From Prolixibacteraceae bacterium (GTDB taxonomy: Bacteria; Bacteroidota; Bacteroidia; Bacteroidales; Prolixibacteraceae), in NCBI GenBank assembly GCA_016931875.1, contig JAFGDX010000135.1:1-7444 (forward strand): DNA of 7,444 bases, read 5' to 3'. This document shows positions 1 through 6,903 of the stretch, piece after piece; the first letter of the stretch is position 1, and every line of letters starts with the position of its first letter. Position numbers and translations under genes: made by a program. The notes under the pieces are model-generated. The model was not told where the DNA came from, ran no database searches, and saw only the letters and a program-made list of their open reading frames with translations.

Positions 1-128
1 ACGGTGCTTTTGCCGGCACCCGGCGGAGCCGATACAATCAGTGTATTGCGCTCCCGTAAATATTGTTGTACATCCGGAATCAACTCAGTCACAGGCAATG
101 CAACCGATCGGTAATCAAATGGCTTCAT
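1..128 (-). CDS. hrpB: ATP-dependent helicase HrpB, N-terminal fragment (runs off the left edge)
   Basis: Only the first 42 codons are present. They read MKPFDYRSVALPVTELIPDV, followed by a segment ending in APPGAGKST (residues 34-42). That is a Walker A/P-loop of the DEAH-box helicase type, placed shortly after a short N-terminal helix as in HrpB proteins. HrpB is a predicted cytoplasmic superfamily 2 RNA helicase whose cellular role is poorly defined in most bacteria. The ATG at 128 is chosen because the only in-frame alternative nearby is a TTG just before it and a stop codon lies in frame at 168-170. No Shine-Dalgarno sequence precedes it. The start overlaps by one base (TGATG) the stop of a 32-codon ORF that fills the gap to the RND gene. 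The family call rests on a short N-terminus; other DEAH helicases such as HrpA are possible but fit less well. The link to the efflux genes is probably only positional. Confidence 0.68.
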   Translation of the reverse strand, partial: MKPFDYRSVALPVTELIPDVQQYLRERNTLIVSAPPGAGKST

Positions 129-226
129 CAATAACGAAACTTTTTTGAAGACAAAGGTAATAAACCCTTACCGACTTTCACCGTTTCACCCTTATCACCA
201 ATTGCTAAGCCATTGGCCTTTTTCAT
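128..226 (-). CDS. Possible 32-residue basic peptide between the RND gene and hrpB
   Basis: An ATG directly follows the RND stop codon (TGAATG). The frame stays open for 32 codons, and its TGA shares one base with the ATG of the hrpB-like gene (TGATG). The peptide begins MKKANGLAIGDKG and ends SSKKFRY. It has about eight Lys/Arg against two acidic residues, no hydrophobic membrane segment, no signal peptide and no cysteine. I recognise no family. The exact tiling would suit translational coupling between pump and helicase genes, but an open frame of this length arises often by chance. The stretch also carries a weak candidate promoter element for hrpB, so it may simply be leader DNA. No Shine-Dalgarno sequence is visible. 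Treat it as a hypothesis. Confidence 0.25.
   Translation of the reverse strand: MKKANGLAIGDKGETVKVGKGLLPLSSKKFRY
152..159 (-). promoter_or_regulatory. Possible -7 element for hrpB (TACCTTTG)
   Basis: Read on the minus strand this octamer matches the Bacteroidota -7 consensus TAnnTTTG. It lies about 23 bases before the hrpB-like ATG, which would give a short leader. No TTTG or TTG is found at the expected distance upstream, so only half of the promoter is supported. Without it, hrpB would depend on readthrough from the pump operon, since no terminator is visible between the two. Confidence 0.2.
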
Positions 227-3200
227 TCAGTTGCTTTTATTGAATTTCTCCTTCATCGAATCAACGGCATAATACACCACCGGAACCAGAAACACCGTCA
301 ATATCAACGACGAAAGAAGCCCTCCAATAATAACCCAGGCCAGGCCGTTTTTCCATTCACTGGCAGTTCCTTTTGCAAGAGCAATGGGTAACATGCCAAT
401 AGCCATGGATAAAGTGGTCATTAAAATCGGTCGCATACGTTCTTTACCCGCTTTTACCAGCGCTTCCTTGAAGTGTATGCCCTGAGCTTTTAGCTGGTTG
501 GTAAAGTCAACTATCAGGATGGCATTTTTGGTTACCAACCCCATGAGCATAATTAATCCAAGCAGTGCAAATAACGTGATGTCGTTGGCCGACAAATTCA
601 AAGCCAGGAAGGCACCAATACCGGCTACCGGAATTCCAAACAGTGCCACAAACGGATATATATAACTATCGTACAAAGCCACCATAATCAAGTAAATCAG
701 AATAAACGAAATCAGGAGCACTGAACCAAGGGCACCAAAACTTTCGTTCTGGGTTTTTATGTCAGCCCCCCAGGTTAGTTTCACATTTTCGGGAAGTGGA
801 TGGGATTCAAGGTAAGCAATTACATCATCGGCAAGGGTACCCGACGGGCGGCCAAACGACTCGGCGGTAAGGGTCACCGAAGCCTGGCGGTCGAGCCGTT
901 CGAGCAATGAAGGTGAGTTATCCTGCTTAACCTCAGCAAACTGGGAAACCGAAACTGGAATATTTCCGGGATTAATAATGGTAAGGTTTTGAACATCTTC
1001 GAAGTTTTTCCGATTAAAATCGTCAAGCCGGATACGCACCGGGTATTCCGTACCATTTTCAGTTAAGGTAGCCTCTTCGTTCCCCGTAAAAGCGGTGCGT
1101 AAATTCATCCCCACATAGGCGGTATTTAATCCGAGCCGCTGCATTTTGTCTTGGTCGGGAATAACTTTGTATTCCGGATTTCCTTCGACCACCGAAAGTT
1201 GAACATTGTCGGCTCCAGGCAACTTTTTAACCGCGGCTTGCAAATTCTGAGCAGATTTCAATACTTCCGGAAGATGGGCCCCGCTCAGGGTAATTTTTAT
1301 GGGTGCCGACTTGGGCAATAAACCAATGAAAGCCATCGAAAAGTTGATTCCCGGAAATTCCGATTCCAACTCATTCCTAAGCAATTTCATAAACGCCTCG
1401 GTTTTCAACAGTCGCTCCTCTTCAGGTTTAAGCTGAACCGTAAATTCCGATTTATTGGCTGAGCCCACACCAAGACTTCCGATCCCGGTGCCTGGGCCGG
1501 CAACGTTACTGAATATGGACGCCACTTCATCCTGTTGCAGAATGTAGTTTTCAACCTGTTGCGATACAATATTATTTTGCTGAACGGTAATACTTTTATC
1601 AAATTCAAGGTTTAAGCGGAATTTTCCCTGGTCGCCGGTCGACATCATCTCTTTTCCTATGATTCCCTGTTTCATCATTCCGCCGGTAAAAACCAGCAGT
1701 AAAACAACTATTCCCGTAAAAATAAGTTTGTGGTTCAACACCCGGCCTAATTCTCTTCCATACCATTGAACAAAGGTTTCCAATTGGTATTCGAACCAAA
1801 GCAAAAAGCGGTTAAAAATATTGGTGGGTTGCAAATCTTCTTTTTTCCCAATGCGGGATGCCATCCAGGGAGTCAGAGTAAAACCTACCAATAAACTTGT
1901 CAATGTGGAAGTGATGACTACTACCGAAAATTGTTTAAGCATATCGGCCACAAAGACCTGTAAAAACAAAATCGGAAGAAAGACTACCACATCCACCAAA
2001 GTGATGGAAAGTGCCGAAAAACCTATTTCCATGCGACCAGCCATCGATGCCGTTCGTTTTTCTTTGCCCATATCGAGATGCCGCTGAATGTTCTCCAAAA
2101 CAACGGTGGCATCATCAACCAGAATACCAATTATCAGCGACATCGCAAGCAAGGTCATCAGGTTAAGAGTAAATCCCAATAACCACATCACGGCAAAAGC
2201 AGTGATCAACGAGGTGGGAATTGCAACAATTACAATTATTGCGTTTCTGTAACTCTTTAAAAATAAAAGCATGACCAGCGAAACCAAAATGACAGCCAAA
2301 ATCAAATCCTTCACCACGGAATCGACAGCAGCAATGGTATTGTCGGTTGAGTCATCGGCAATAATAAACTTAATACCAGCTTCCTGGTTTTGTTCTTCAA
2401 TAAGGGCCAGTTTCTCGCGAACCATTTTCGATACCTCCACGGCATTGGCATCGCCTTGTTTTTTCAGTAAAAGACCTATTCCATTTTCACCATTGTAACG
2501 GCTCACCGATTCAATTTCTTTAACGCCGTCAATCACCTGGGCAATATCTTTTACATAAACAGGACTTCCAGGAACAGGCATCGCCACCTGTACATTCATA
2601 ATATCCTCTGTCGTGGCAAACTTTCCGGTGAGGCGCACCGAATTATTAACCTTGTCGGACTGCACTTTTCCGGCAGGCAAATCAAGTCCCGAGCGGTTTA
2701 TGGATTCAACCACCTGCAAAAGTGAGATCTTATACAACTTAAGTTTTTCCTGATCAACTTTGACCTGAATTTCCCGTTCCTCCCCACCCAGCATTGTAAT
2801 TTCGGCCACCCCTTTCAATTGCTGAATCTGGGGAAGAAAATCATCCTTCATTTTCTGATAAAACTCCGTTTCCGGCAAACGACTGGTAGCGCTAATGGAA
2901 ATAATGGGTAAATCGTTGGGCGACACTTTGCTCATAACCGGGCTCTGAATATCGGCCGGCAAATCGGTGAGAATATTGTCGATATACCGTTGCGCATCCT
3001 GCATGGCATTATCCACGTTGGTTCCGTATTTCAGATTGGCAATAATCACCGAGGCGTTAGGCATCGATTTGGTTTCGAGATAATCCACACCTTCGAGATT
3101 CGACAATGCGTCTTCAATTTTCCGTGAAACCGAAGTCTCAACTTCCTGGGGCTCTGCACCGGGATAAATGGTTTTAATCACCACAACCGGTTGGTTAAAA

Positions 3201-3316
3201 TCGGGCAGCAATTCGTAACTCAGGTTTTGATATCCGATAATCCCCAATAGAGCAAAAACGCTGAAAAGCACAATAATCAGGGATGGTCGTTTTATTGAAA
3301 TTTCTGTAATATTCAT
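227..3316 (-). CDS. Efflux RND transporter permease, HAE-1 (AcrB-like) family
   Basis: This is the inner-membrane, proton-driven pump of a tripartite efflux complex; with the next two genes it would expel substrates across both membranes. At 1029 residues it has the usual length of AcrB-like proteins and appears intact. The first membrane helix is at about 12-29. Helices 2-6 lie at about 335-490, and a large periplasmic loop fills 30-335. The second half repeats the plan, with a helix at about 530-548, a loop at about 550-860 and helices to about 1018. The proton-relay pair Asp401-Asp402 (GILVDDATVVLEN) matches the AcrB Asp407-Asp408 position. Lys930 in GLVTKNAILIVDF matches the conserved TM10 lysine. 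The paired aspartates favour hydrophobe/amphiphile efflux over heavy-metal (CusA-type) efflux, but the substrate cannot be told. The ATG at 3316 gives the normal short N-terminus before helix 1, follows the adaptor stop by 8 bp, and has no Shine-Dalgarno sequence. It is surely co-transcribed with the adaptor. Confidence 0.95.
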   Translation of the reverse strand: MNITEISIKRPSLIIVLFSVFALLGIIGYQNLSYELLPDFNQPVVVIKTIYPGAEPQEVETSVSRKIEDALSNLEGVDYLETKSMPNASVIIANLKYGTNVDNAMQDAQRYIDNILTDLPADIQSPVMSKVSPNDLPIISISATSRLPETEFYQKMKDDFLPQIQQLKGVAEITMLGGEEREIQVKVDQEKLKLYKISLLQVVESINRSGLDLPAGKVQSDKVNNSVRLTGKFATTEDIMNVQVAMPVPGSPVYVKDIAQVIDGVKEIESVSRYNGENGIGLLLKKQGDANAVEVSKMVREKLALIEEQNQEAGIKFIIADDSTDNTIAAVDSVVKDLILAVILVSLVMLLFLKSYRNAIIVIVAIPTSLITAFAVMWLLGFTLNLMTLLAMSLIIGILVDDATVVLENIQRHLDMGKEKRTASMAGRMEIGFSALSITLVDVVVFLPILFLQVFVADMLKQFSVVVITSTLTSLLVGFTLTPWMASRIGKKEDLQPTNIFNRFLLWFEYQLETFVQWYGRELGRVLNHKLIFTGIVVLLLVFTGGMMKQGIIGKEMMSTGDQGKFRLNLEFDKSITVQQNNIVSQQVENYILQQDEVASIFSNVAGPGTGIGSLGVGSANKSEFTVQLKPEEERLLKTEAFMKLLRNELESEFPGINFSMAFIGLLPKSAPIKITLSGAHLPEVLKSAQNLQAAVKKLPGADNVQLSVVEGNPEYKVIPDQDKMQRLGLNTAYVGMNLRTAFTGNEEATLTENGTEYPVRIRLDDFNRKNFEDVQNLTIINPGNIPVSVSQFAEVKQDNSPSLLERLDRQASVTLTAESFGRPSGTLADDVIAYLESHPLPENVKLTWGADIKTQNESFGALGSVLLISFILIYLIMVALYDSYIYPFVALFGIPVAGIGAFLALNLSANDITLFALLGLIMLMGLVTKNAILIVDFTNQLKAQGIHFKEALVKAGKERMRPILMTTLSMAIGMLPIALAKGTASEWKNGLAWVIIGGLLSSLILTVFLVPVVYYAVDSMKEKFNKSN

Positions 3317-3324
3317 TATTCAAT

Positions 3325-4377
3325 TTAGTTAATGGTGATTTTGGCTCCGTCAAAAAGATTGATAAAGCCCGTGGTTACAATTTTATCGCCTTCTGAGACG
3401 CCCTCCTGAACAATCACTTTATCATTTACACGCCCTGTTACCGTGATATTCTGCAACACAGCCCTTCCGTTTTTTACAACATAAACCTGAGGTTGGAGCG
3501 AGGTTCCCACCATGGCCGATGCCGGAATGCTGATTCGATGGTTGTTTGCGTCGGTTTTTACAGTCACTTTCCCGAACATACCTGATTTTATTTTTAAATC
3601 GTCGGTATTTTTCAGCGCCAGATGAACGGGATAACTGTTACCCATATTGGCTTTGCTGCCAACCATTGCAACTTTGCCGCTCAGTAAAAGTCCGGGGTAC
3701 ACATCGATTGAAACCTGACAAATTTGCGCTTCATGAAACTTCGACACTTCGTTGTCAGGCACATTAACAACAAATTTCAGGTTTAAAATATCTGTAAGTT
3801 GAAGCAATGGCACTCCGGGAGCAGCAAATGCTCCTTCTTCGGTTAGTTTTGCCGTAACAATTCCGTTAAATGGTGCGCGGATAGTGGTTTTTTGTATTTG
3901 CTCCTCCAGGGTTGCTTTTTGGACGTTAGCCGTTTTCAAACCCAAAATGGCCTTTTCGAGCTGAACCCCCTGAATGGCATCTGCAGCAGCAAGTACCTCG
4001 TATCGGCTTACATCGGCTTCGAGGCCCTGAATTTGGATTTCAACACTTTGAAGCTGCAGTTTTAAAAGCGTGTTATCTAACTGAACCAGTGGTTGCCCTT
4101 TTTGAACCACACTGCCCATCTCCACAAAAACAGCTGTTACTTTTCCCTGTAAATCTGCACTTAATTTACTCTCTCGGTTTGCCTCAAAGACTCCTGAAAA
4201 GGTGTATTCACTTTGGGAATCACTTGCAATAACAGGAATTGCCTGAACACTTATTGGTTTTTCTTCATCGTATTGATAAACCCTGTTTTCGGTGGTTTCC
4301 TTGTTGCTTTTCAGTTTAAAAACAGTAAAAGCAATAAGTGCCAGTATGGCAACGATATAAATAATCTTTTTCAACAT
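3325..4377 (-). CDS. Efflux RND transporter periplasmic adaptor subunit (HlyD/AcrA-type membrane fusion protein)
   Basis: The 350-residue adaptor would bridge the RND pump and the outer-membrane channel in the periplasm. An N-terminal hydrophobic helix (about 4-21, IIYIVAILALIAFTVF) follows MLKK. No lipobox cysteine is seen, so it is probably anchored by an uncleaved helix rather than as a lipoprotein. The first lipoyl half-motif lies at about 75-102 (GKVTAVFVEMGSVVQKGQPL). A fairly short alpha-hairpin or coiled coil follows at about 103-162. The second lipoyl half is at about 163-196 (TTIRAPFNGIVTAKLTEEGA). A beta-barrel spans about 198-275 and a membrane-proximal domain runs to the end, with SIPASAMVG and VSEGDKIVTTG as typical adaptor motifs. 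The start lies 14 bp after the channel stop without a Shine-Dalgarno sequence, and the stop lies 8 bp before the RND start. The order channel-adaptor-pump in one operon makes the assignment firm; substrate unknown. Confidence 0.93.
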   Translation of the reverse strand: MLKKIIYIVAILALIAFTVFKLKSNKETTENRVYQYDEEKPISVQAIPVIASDSQSEYTFSGVFEANRESKLSADLQGKVTAVFVEMGSVVQKGQPLVQLDNTLLKLQLQSVEIQIQGLEADVSRYEVLAAADAIQGVQLEKAILGLKTANVQKATLEEQIQKTTIRAPFNGIVTAKLTEEGAFAAPGVPLLQLTDILNLKFVVNVPDNEVSKFHEAQICQVSIDVYPGLLLSGKVAMVGSKANMGNSYPVHLALKNTDDLKIKSGMFGKVTVKTDANNHRISIPASAMVGTSLQPQVYVVKNGRAVLQNITVTGRVNDKVIVQEGVSEGDKIVTTGFINLFDGAKITIN

Positions 4378-4391
4378 AATGGTTCTGTTTT

Positions 4392-5747
4392 TTAATTTTC
4401 AGATAAAACATTTCCGCTTAATCGTTTTAATTCCAAATCAGCTTTCAGGTAGTCGATAATGGCTGACAAATGGCTTGTTTGTGCTTCCCGCACTGCATTA
4501 TCGGCCAGCAAAACATCGGTCAGTGTGGCCGTGCCCGCTTCCTGTTGCAATACCCTTTCGCGGTAAACGGTACCGGCCAGTTCTATTTGTTTTTGAGTAT
4601 CTGTAATGATTTGCCAGCTAACAGCTCTGCGCCGGCCGGCATTTTCAAGAAGCATTTGGTTTTGGTCGGTAACCAAATCAATTTGTAACCGGTTATTTTG
4701 TATCTCCAGCTTTTTTTGGTTGATTTTGCGTTTGGTAACTGTTCCATTAAAAAGAGGTACCGACAACTGCAACCCGGCAAAAGCAGTGGGATAAAAATTG
4801 AGAAAGTCATTTGGTTTTTCATCGTAGCCCAAACCCATCATTCCGTAACTTCCGAATAAAGAAACAGTAGGTAAGCGCGAACCTTTAAGGGTACTCAGCT
4901 CGCTTGTTAAAAGCTTGTTTTGTGTGTTTGCAATTTGTAAATCAACCGGAATTGAACTTGTATAATCAACAACTTTCCTGTTTTTTATTTCGGTTTCAAT
5001 CTGAATATCCTGCTGAAACGGAATGCCTATTGAATATTTCAGAGCATTCATTACCTGCACTAAATTGTTTTCCACCAGGTCAAGCTGGGTTTTTAATTGC
5101 TCTTTTTGTAATTCAATGGTTGAGACATCGCTTTTTTTAATCATTTGTTGCGCATGCAACAGTTTCAAATTCCTGAGCAGCCTACTGGTATTCACCAAAT
5201 TACTATCAATAAACGCTTTTTGGTGGGTCAGAATCTGCGCATTATAATAAAGATTCGATATTTCAAAAAGCACCTGTTCTTCAGTTTTTTTGTATTGAAG
5301 GCCGTTTAATTCCGAAGCAATTTTGGTGGCCTCAATAGCGCCGTAAACCTGCGAATTGTAAACGGGCATTGCTAACTGAATATTTGTGCCAATGTTATGA
5401 GGCACGCCCATTTGAACTTCCTTGTACATTCCCTGGGGGCCGCCAAAAGCTGATTGCGGCATTAACTGGTAGGGCAACTCCGCAAAATATTTATAATCGG
5501 CATACAATCCGATTTTTGGAAGGAGGTTGGCTTTTGCTTCGCCTTGTTTTTCAGTTCCCACTTCCATTTTATTCCTGCTGATTTGCAGGTTTTTGTTGTT
5601 TACTATTGCAGTGTCGAGACATTGCTGCAACGACCACGTTTGCGCATTTGATGCATTATAAAATGTTAAAGCTGCCAGTAACAGGAAAAACCGAATAGAT
5701 TTGTGAATATTCACTAACCTGGTAGCACAAATTTTTTTTGTTCTCAT
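4392..5747 (-). CDS. TolC-family outer membrane efflux protein
   Basis: This is the outer-membrane channel subunit of the pump and first gene of its operon. The 451-residue product begins with a signal peptide whose hydrophobic core is at about 20-30 and whose probable cleavage follows NASNA (residue 35). The mature part then opens with TWSLQQCLDTAIVNNKNLQ, the classic OEP start. The two structural repeats are visible: ANLLPKIGLYADYKYF (73-88) corresponds to GSRLPTVSLFGSYGMM (289-304), and NIQLAMPVYN (122-131) to GLQLSVPLFN (325-334). Long helices follow each, and TLTDVLLADNAVREAQ (408-423) is a typical C-terminal helix motif. No lipid-attachment cysteine is seen. The ATG at 5747 is the only ATG available and gives a rather long signal peptide. 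A GTG at codon 12 (5712-5714) would give a more usual 24-residue one and lies inside the putative TetR operator. Neither start has a good Shine-Dalgarno sequence. Confidence 0.92.
   Translation of the reverse strand: MRTKKICATRLVNIHKSIRFFLLLAALTFYNASNAQTWSLQQCLDTAIVNNKNLQISRNKMEVGTEKQGEAKANLLPKIGLYADYKYFAELPYQLMPQSAFGGPQGMYKEVQMGVPHNIGTNIQLAMPVYNSQVYGAIEATKIASELNGLQYKKTEEQVLFEISNLYYNAQILTHQKAFIDSNLVNTSRLLRNLKLLHAQQMIKKSDVSTIELQKEQLKTQLDLVENNLVQVMNALKYSIGIPFQQDIQIETEIKNRKVVDYTSSIPVDLQIANTQNKLLTSELSTLKGSRLPTVSLFGSYGMMGLGYDEKPNDFLNFYPTAFAGLQLSVPLFNGTVTKRKINQKKLEIQNNRLQIDLVTDQNQMLLENAGRRRAVSWQIITDTQKQIELAGTVYRERVLQQEAGTATLTDVLLADNAVREAQTSHLSAIIDYLKADLELKRLSGNVLSEN
5703..5718. promoter_or_regulatory. 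Putative TetR operator inside the start of the tolC-like gene
   Basis: GTGAATATTCAC (5703-5714) is a perfect 12-bp palindrome. Together with the adjoining TAAC it matches 15 of 16 bases of the palindrome at the tetR promoter (6904-6919, read on the opposite strand). In coding terms it covers about codons 11-15 (L-V-N-I-H) of the channel gene. A repressor bound here could block transcription of the pump operon as a roadblock, or cover the true promoter start if translation begins at the GTG inside the site. Scanning for TTCAC on both sides of the window, I found no third GTGAAnnTTCAC. Function as an operator is inferred. Confidence 0.5.
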
Positions 5748-5785
5748 TTTGCATTAATGGTTTGAAGTTCGATTTGTTCTCATTT
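5737..5785 (-). repeat. 13-bp direct repeat duplicating the start region of the tolC-like gene
   Basis: TTTGTTCTCATTT (plus strand) occurs at 5737-5749 and again at 5773-5785, 36 bp apart. On the coding strand each copy contains ATGAGAACAAA. The copy nearer the gene is the annotated start; the other begins a nine-codon in-frame ORF, MRTNRTSNH, that stops at 5754-5756. This could be a small tandem duplication, a leader peptide, or a coincidence in AT-rich DNA. Confidence 0.5.
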
Positions 5786-5855
5786 CACATATACCTCTAT
5801 AAAACTCTGTTCCTCATCGACTAACGTTCCAAATTCCGGGATTATTCTACCTGTC

Positions 5856-5894
5856 AAAAACTGAAACTACCCCATGGTATGGAGGGTGGTTTCA
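5856..5894 (-). terminator. Rho-independent terminator of the tetR-cupin unit
   Basis: TGAAACTACCC (5862-5872) pairs with GGGTGGTTTCA (5884-5894): eleven base pairs with one G-T wobble and an 11-base loop. On the minus strand the stem is followed by one G and then five T (5860-5856), as in an intrinsic terminator. No T-run follows on the plus strand, so it works in one direction. It lies about 60 bp after the cupin stop and ahead of the efflux genes, which suggests that the pump operon has its own promoter between about 5715 and 5855. I found no strong TTTG/TAnnTTTG pair there: TATATGTG (5786-5793) and AAAATTTG (5728-5735) are one-mismatch -7 candidates without a partner. Confidence 0.72.
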
Positions 5895-5953
5895 ATTTAT
5901 TCCAGGGATTGAAAAAAATACGCACCAACACGGTGTGTTAATTGAGTTGATCC

Positions 5954-6292
5954 CTACAAAAGCCTTGTCGGAGTATTTGGTTTAGGGGCTTTAACCACCA
6001 AAATACGTGCAATATTTAATGTGTTATTATACAAACAATGAACAATTCCTTTAGGGCTGACCACCAGACTGTCGGCTTGAATTTCAAGCTTTTCATTCCC
6101 CACCTGAATTTCCGGGGTTCCTTCAAGTACATAGAAAAAAACATCAACCGGAGTGATGTGGGGCTTTAGCGCTTCACCGGGCTGCAAAGTAATGTGCATG
6201 GCTTGTGCCGAAGAGTCATCGTACAATTTGCGTACGTCAACTTTGTGCGGCGTCTCTTCGATTCTGATTTCATTTACCTTTCTGATTTCCAT
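5954..6292 (-). CDS. Small cupin domain-containing protein
   Basis: The 112-residue protein is a single-domain cupin with no signal peptide, so it is likely cytoplasmic. Motif 1 is at about 39-58 (GEALKPHITPVDVFFYVLEG). It keeps His45 and the terminal Gly58, but the usual second His is Thr47 and the usual Glu position is Val51. Motif 2 is at about 73-89 (DSLVVSPKGIVHCLYNN) and keeps Pro80, Gly82, His85 and Asn89. From memory, the HxTPVDVFFYVLEG form recurs in a set of small cupins, so the substitutions are probably a subfamily trait rather than damage. With two of the four usual metal ligands left, metal binding and any enzyme activity are uncertain; ligand binding or sensing is equally possible. 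It starts 3 bp after the tetR stop, has an AGGAGG site inside the end of tetR, and is followed by a terminator. Co-transcription with tetR is very likely. Function not known. Confidence 0.85.
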   Translation of the reverse strand: MEIRKVNEIRIEETPHKVDVRKLYDDSSAQAMHITLQPGEALKPHITPVDVFFYVLEGTPEIQVGNEKLEIQADSLVVSPKGIVHCLYNNTLNIARILVVKAPKPNTPTRLL

Positions 6293-6295
6293 TTT

Positions 6296-6883
6296 TCACC
6301 TCCTGTTTTTTACCAATCTTTTTATTGAATTCGATAATTCATTCCCCTTTACCGACAGGTTAAACGCAGAACCGGACATTTGCCATTGCTTAACAAACAA
6401 ACGCAAGGTACCCATAACTACTATGGCCAAGTGCTCCGCTTCCACATCCGTTCGGAGTTCCCCATTTTTCTGACCAGTTATAATAATACTGGTTAAGGCA
6501 TCTAAGTTGGATTTCATAATTTCAGAAACCTTCGCTACCAATATCGCTTCATTCCGGAATAATTCCTCCGAAAAAATAACCGCTACCAGTGATGGGGATG
6601 CTGAGAATATTCGAAACTGGTTTAAGAATAAATGATCTATTTTAGTTAACGCATCGCCTTCAGTATTTAATTCAGTATTAAAAAGCTTTTCGGCATTTTC
6701 CTTGAAATAATTCAAAATAGCGACTAAAATCTCAATTTTGTTTTCATAATGCCGGTAAATTGCCGATTCGGAAAAACCAATTCGTTTTGCCAGGTTCTTA
6801 ATAGTAAGCCCCTGAATCCCGTTTTCGGCAATTAAATCGAGCGAAACATTAATAATCTGCTTTTGTCTGTCGGATAATTCCAT
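6296..6883 (-). CDS. TetR/AcrR-family transcriptional regulator
   Basis: This is a probable ligand-responsive repressor. The N-terminal TetR-type helix-turn-helix lies at about residues 5-55 counted from the ATG (RQKQIINVSLDLIAENG, then LTIKNLAKRIGFSESAIYRH YENK, with the recognition helix around SESAIYRHY). The rest is an all-helical ligand-binding and dimerisation domain, too variable to reveal the ligand. The length of 195 residues is normal. I choose the ATG at 6883; a GTG at 6895 would add MILI in front and is equally in frame, but TetR proteins usually start close to the helix that begins here. A Bacteroidota-type promoter and an overlapping palindrome lie just upstream, pointing to autorepression. 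A copy of that palindrome at the channel gene suggests control of the efflux operon too, the arrangement seen for AcrR-like regulators. The cupin gene follows by 3 bp in the same unit. Confidence 0.9.
   Translation of the reverse strand: MELSDRQKQIINVSLDLIAENGIQGLTIKNLAKRIGFSESAIYRHYENKIEILVAILNYFKENAEKLFNTELNTEGDALTKIDHLFLNQFRIFSASPSLVAVIFSEELFRNEAILVAKVSEIMKSNLDALTSIIITGQKNGELRTDVEAEHLAIVVMGTLRLFVKQWQMSGSAFNLSVKGNELSNSIKRLVKNRR
6299..6304 (-). promoter_or_regulatory. Strong Shine-Dalgarno sequence (AGGAGG) of the cupin gene
   Basis: On the minus strand AGGAGG ends seven bases before the cupin ATG (AGGAGGTGAAAAATG). It is formed by the last two codons of tetR (Arg-Arg), next to its TGA. It fixes the cupin start at 6292. 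No other gene here has such a site, in keeping with the weak use of Shine-Dalgarno sequences in Bacteroidota, so the cupin may be translated more strongly than tetR. Confidence 0.6.
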
Positions 6884-6903
6884 AATTAATATCACTTAAA
6901 AAA

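Noticed and set aside
156..205. Repeated GGTGA/GGTAA motifs and a short GGTAA/TTACC inverted repeat
   Set aside because: The units are too short and irregular to be a repeat array, and the 5-bp stem has no T-run, so it is neither a terminator nor a convincing operator.
1405..1799. Minus-strand open frames of 60-70 codons inside the RND gene
   Set aside because: They are alternative frames within an intact 1029-codon RND gene and have no independent support.
227..3316. Heavy-metal (CusA-type) RND transporter
   Set aside because: The paired aspartates at 401-402 in TM4 and the KNAILIVDF motif fit the HAE-1 drug/amphiphile type better than the metal-exporting type.
4470..5581. Several 60-79 codon open frames, mostly plus-strand, across the tolC-like gene
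   Set aside because: They are out-of-frame or antisense to an intact channel gene with clear repeats and signal peptide.
5923..5939. Small hairpin AACAC-GGT-GTGTT just after the cupin gene
   Set aside because: Only five base pairs and no T-run; the longer hairpin at 5862-5894 explains termination better.
6153..6473. 106-codon plus-strand open frame
   Set aside because: It lies antisense across the tetR-cupin junction, both of which are clear genes, and its product resembles no protein family.
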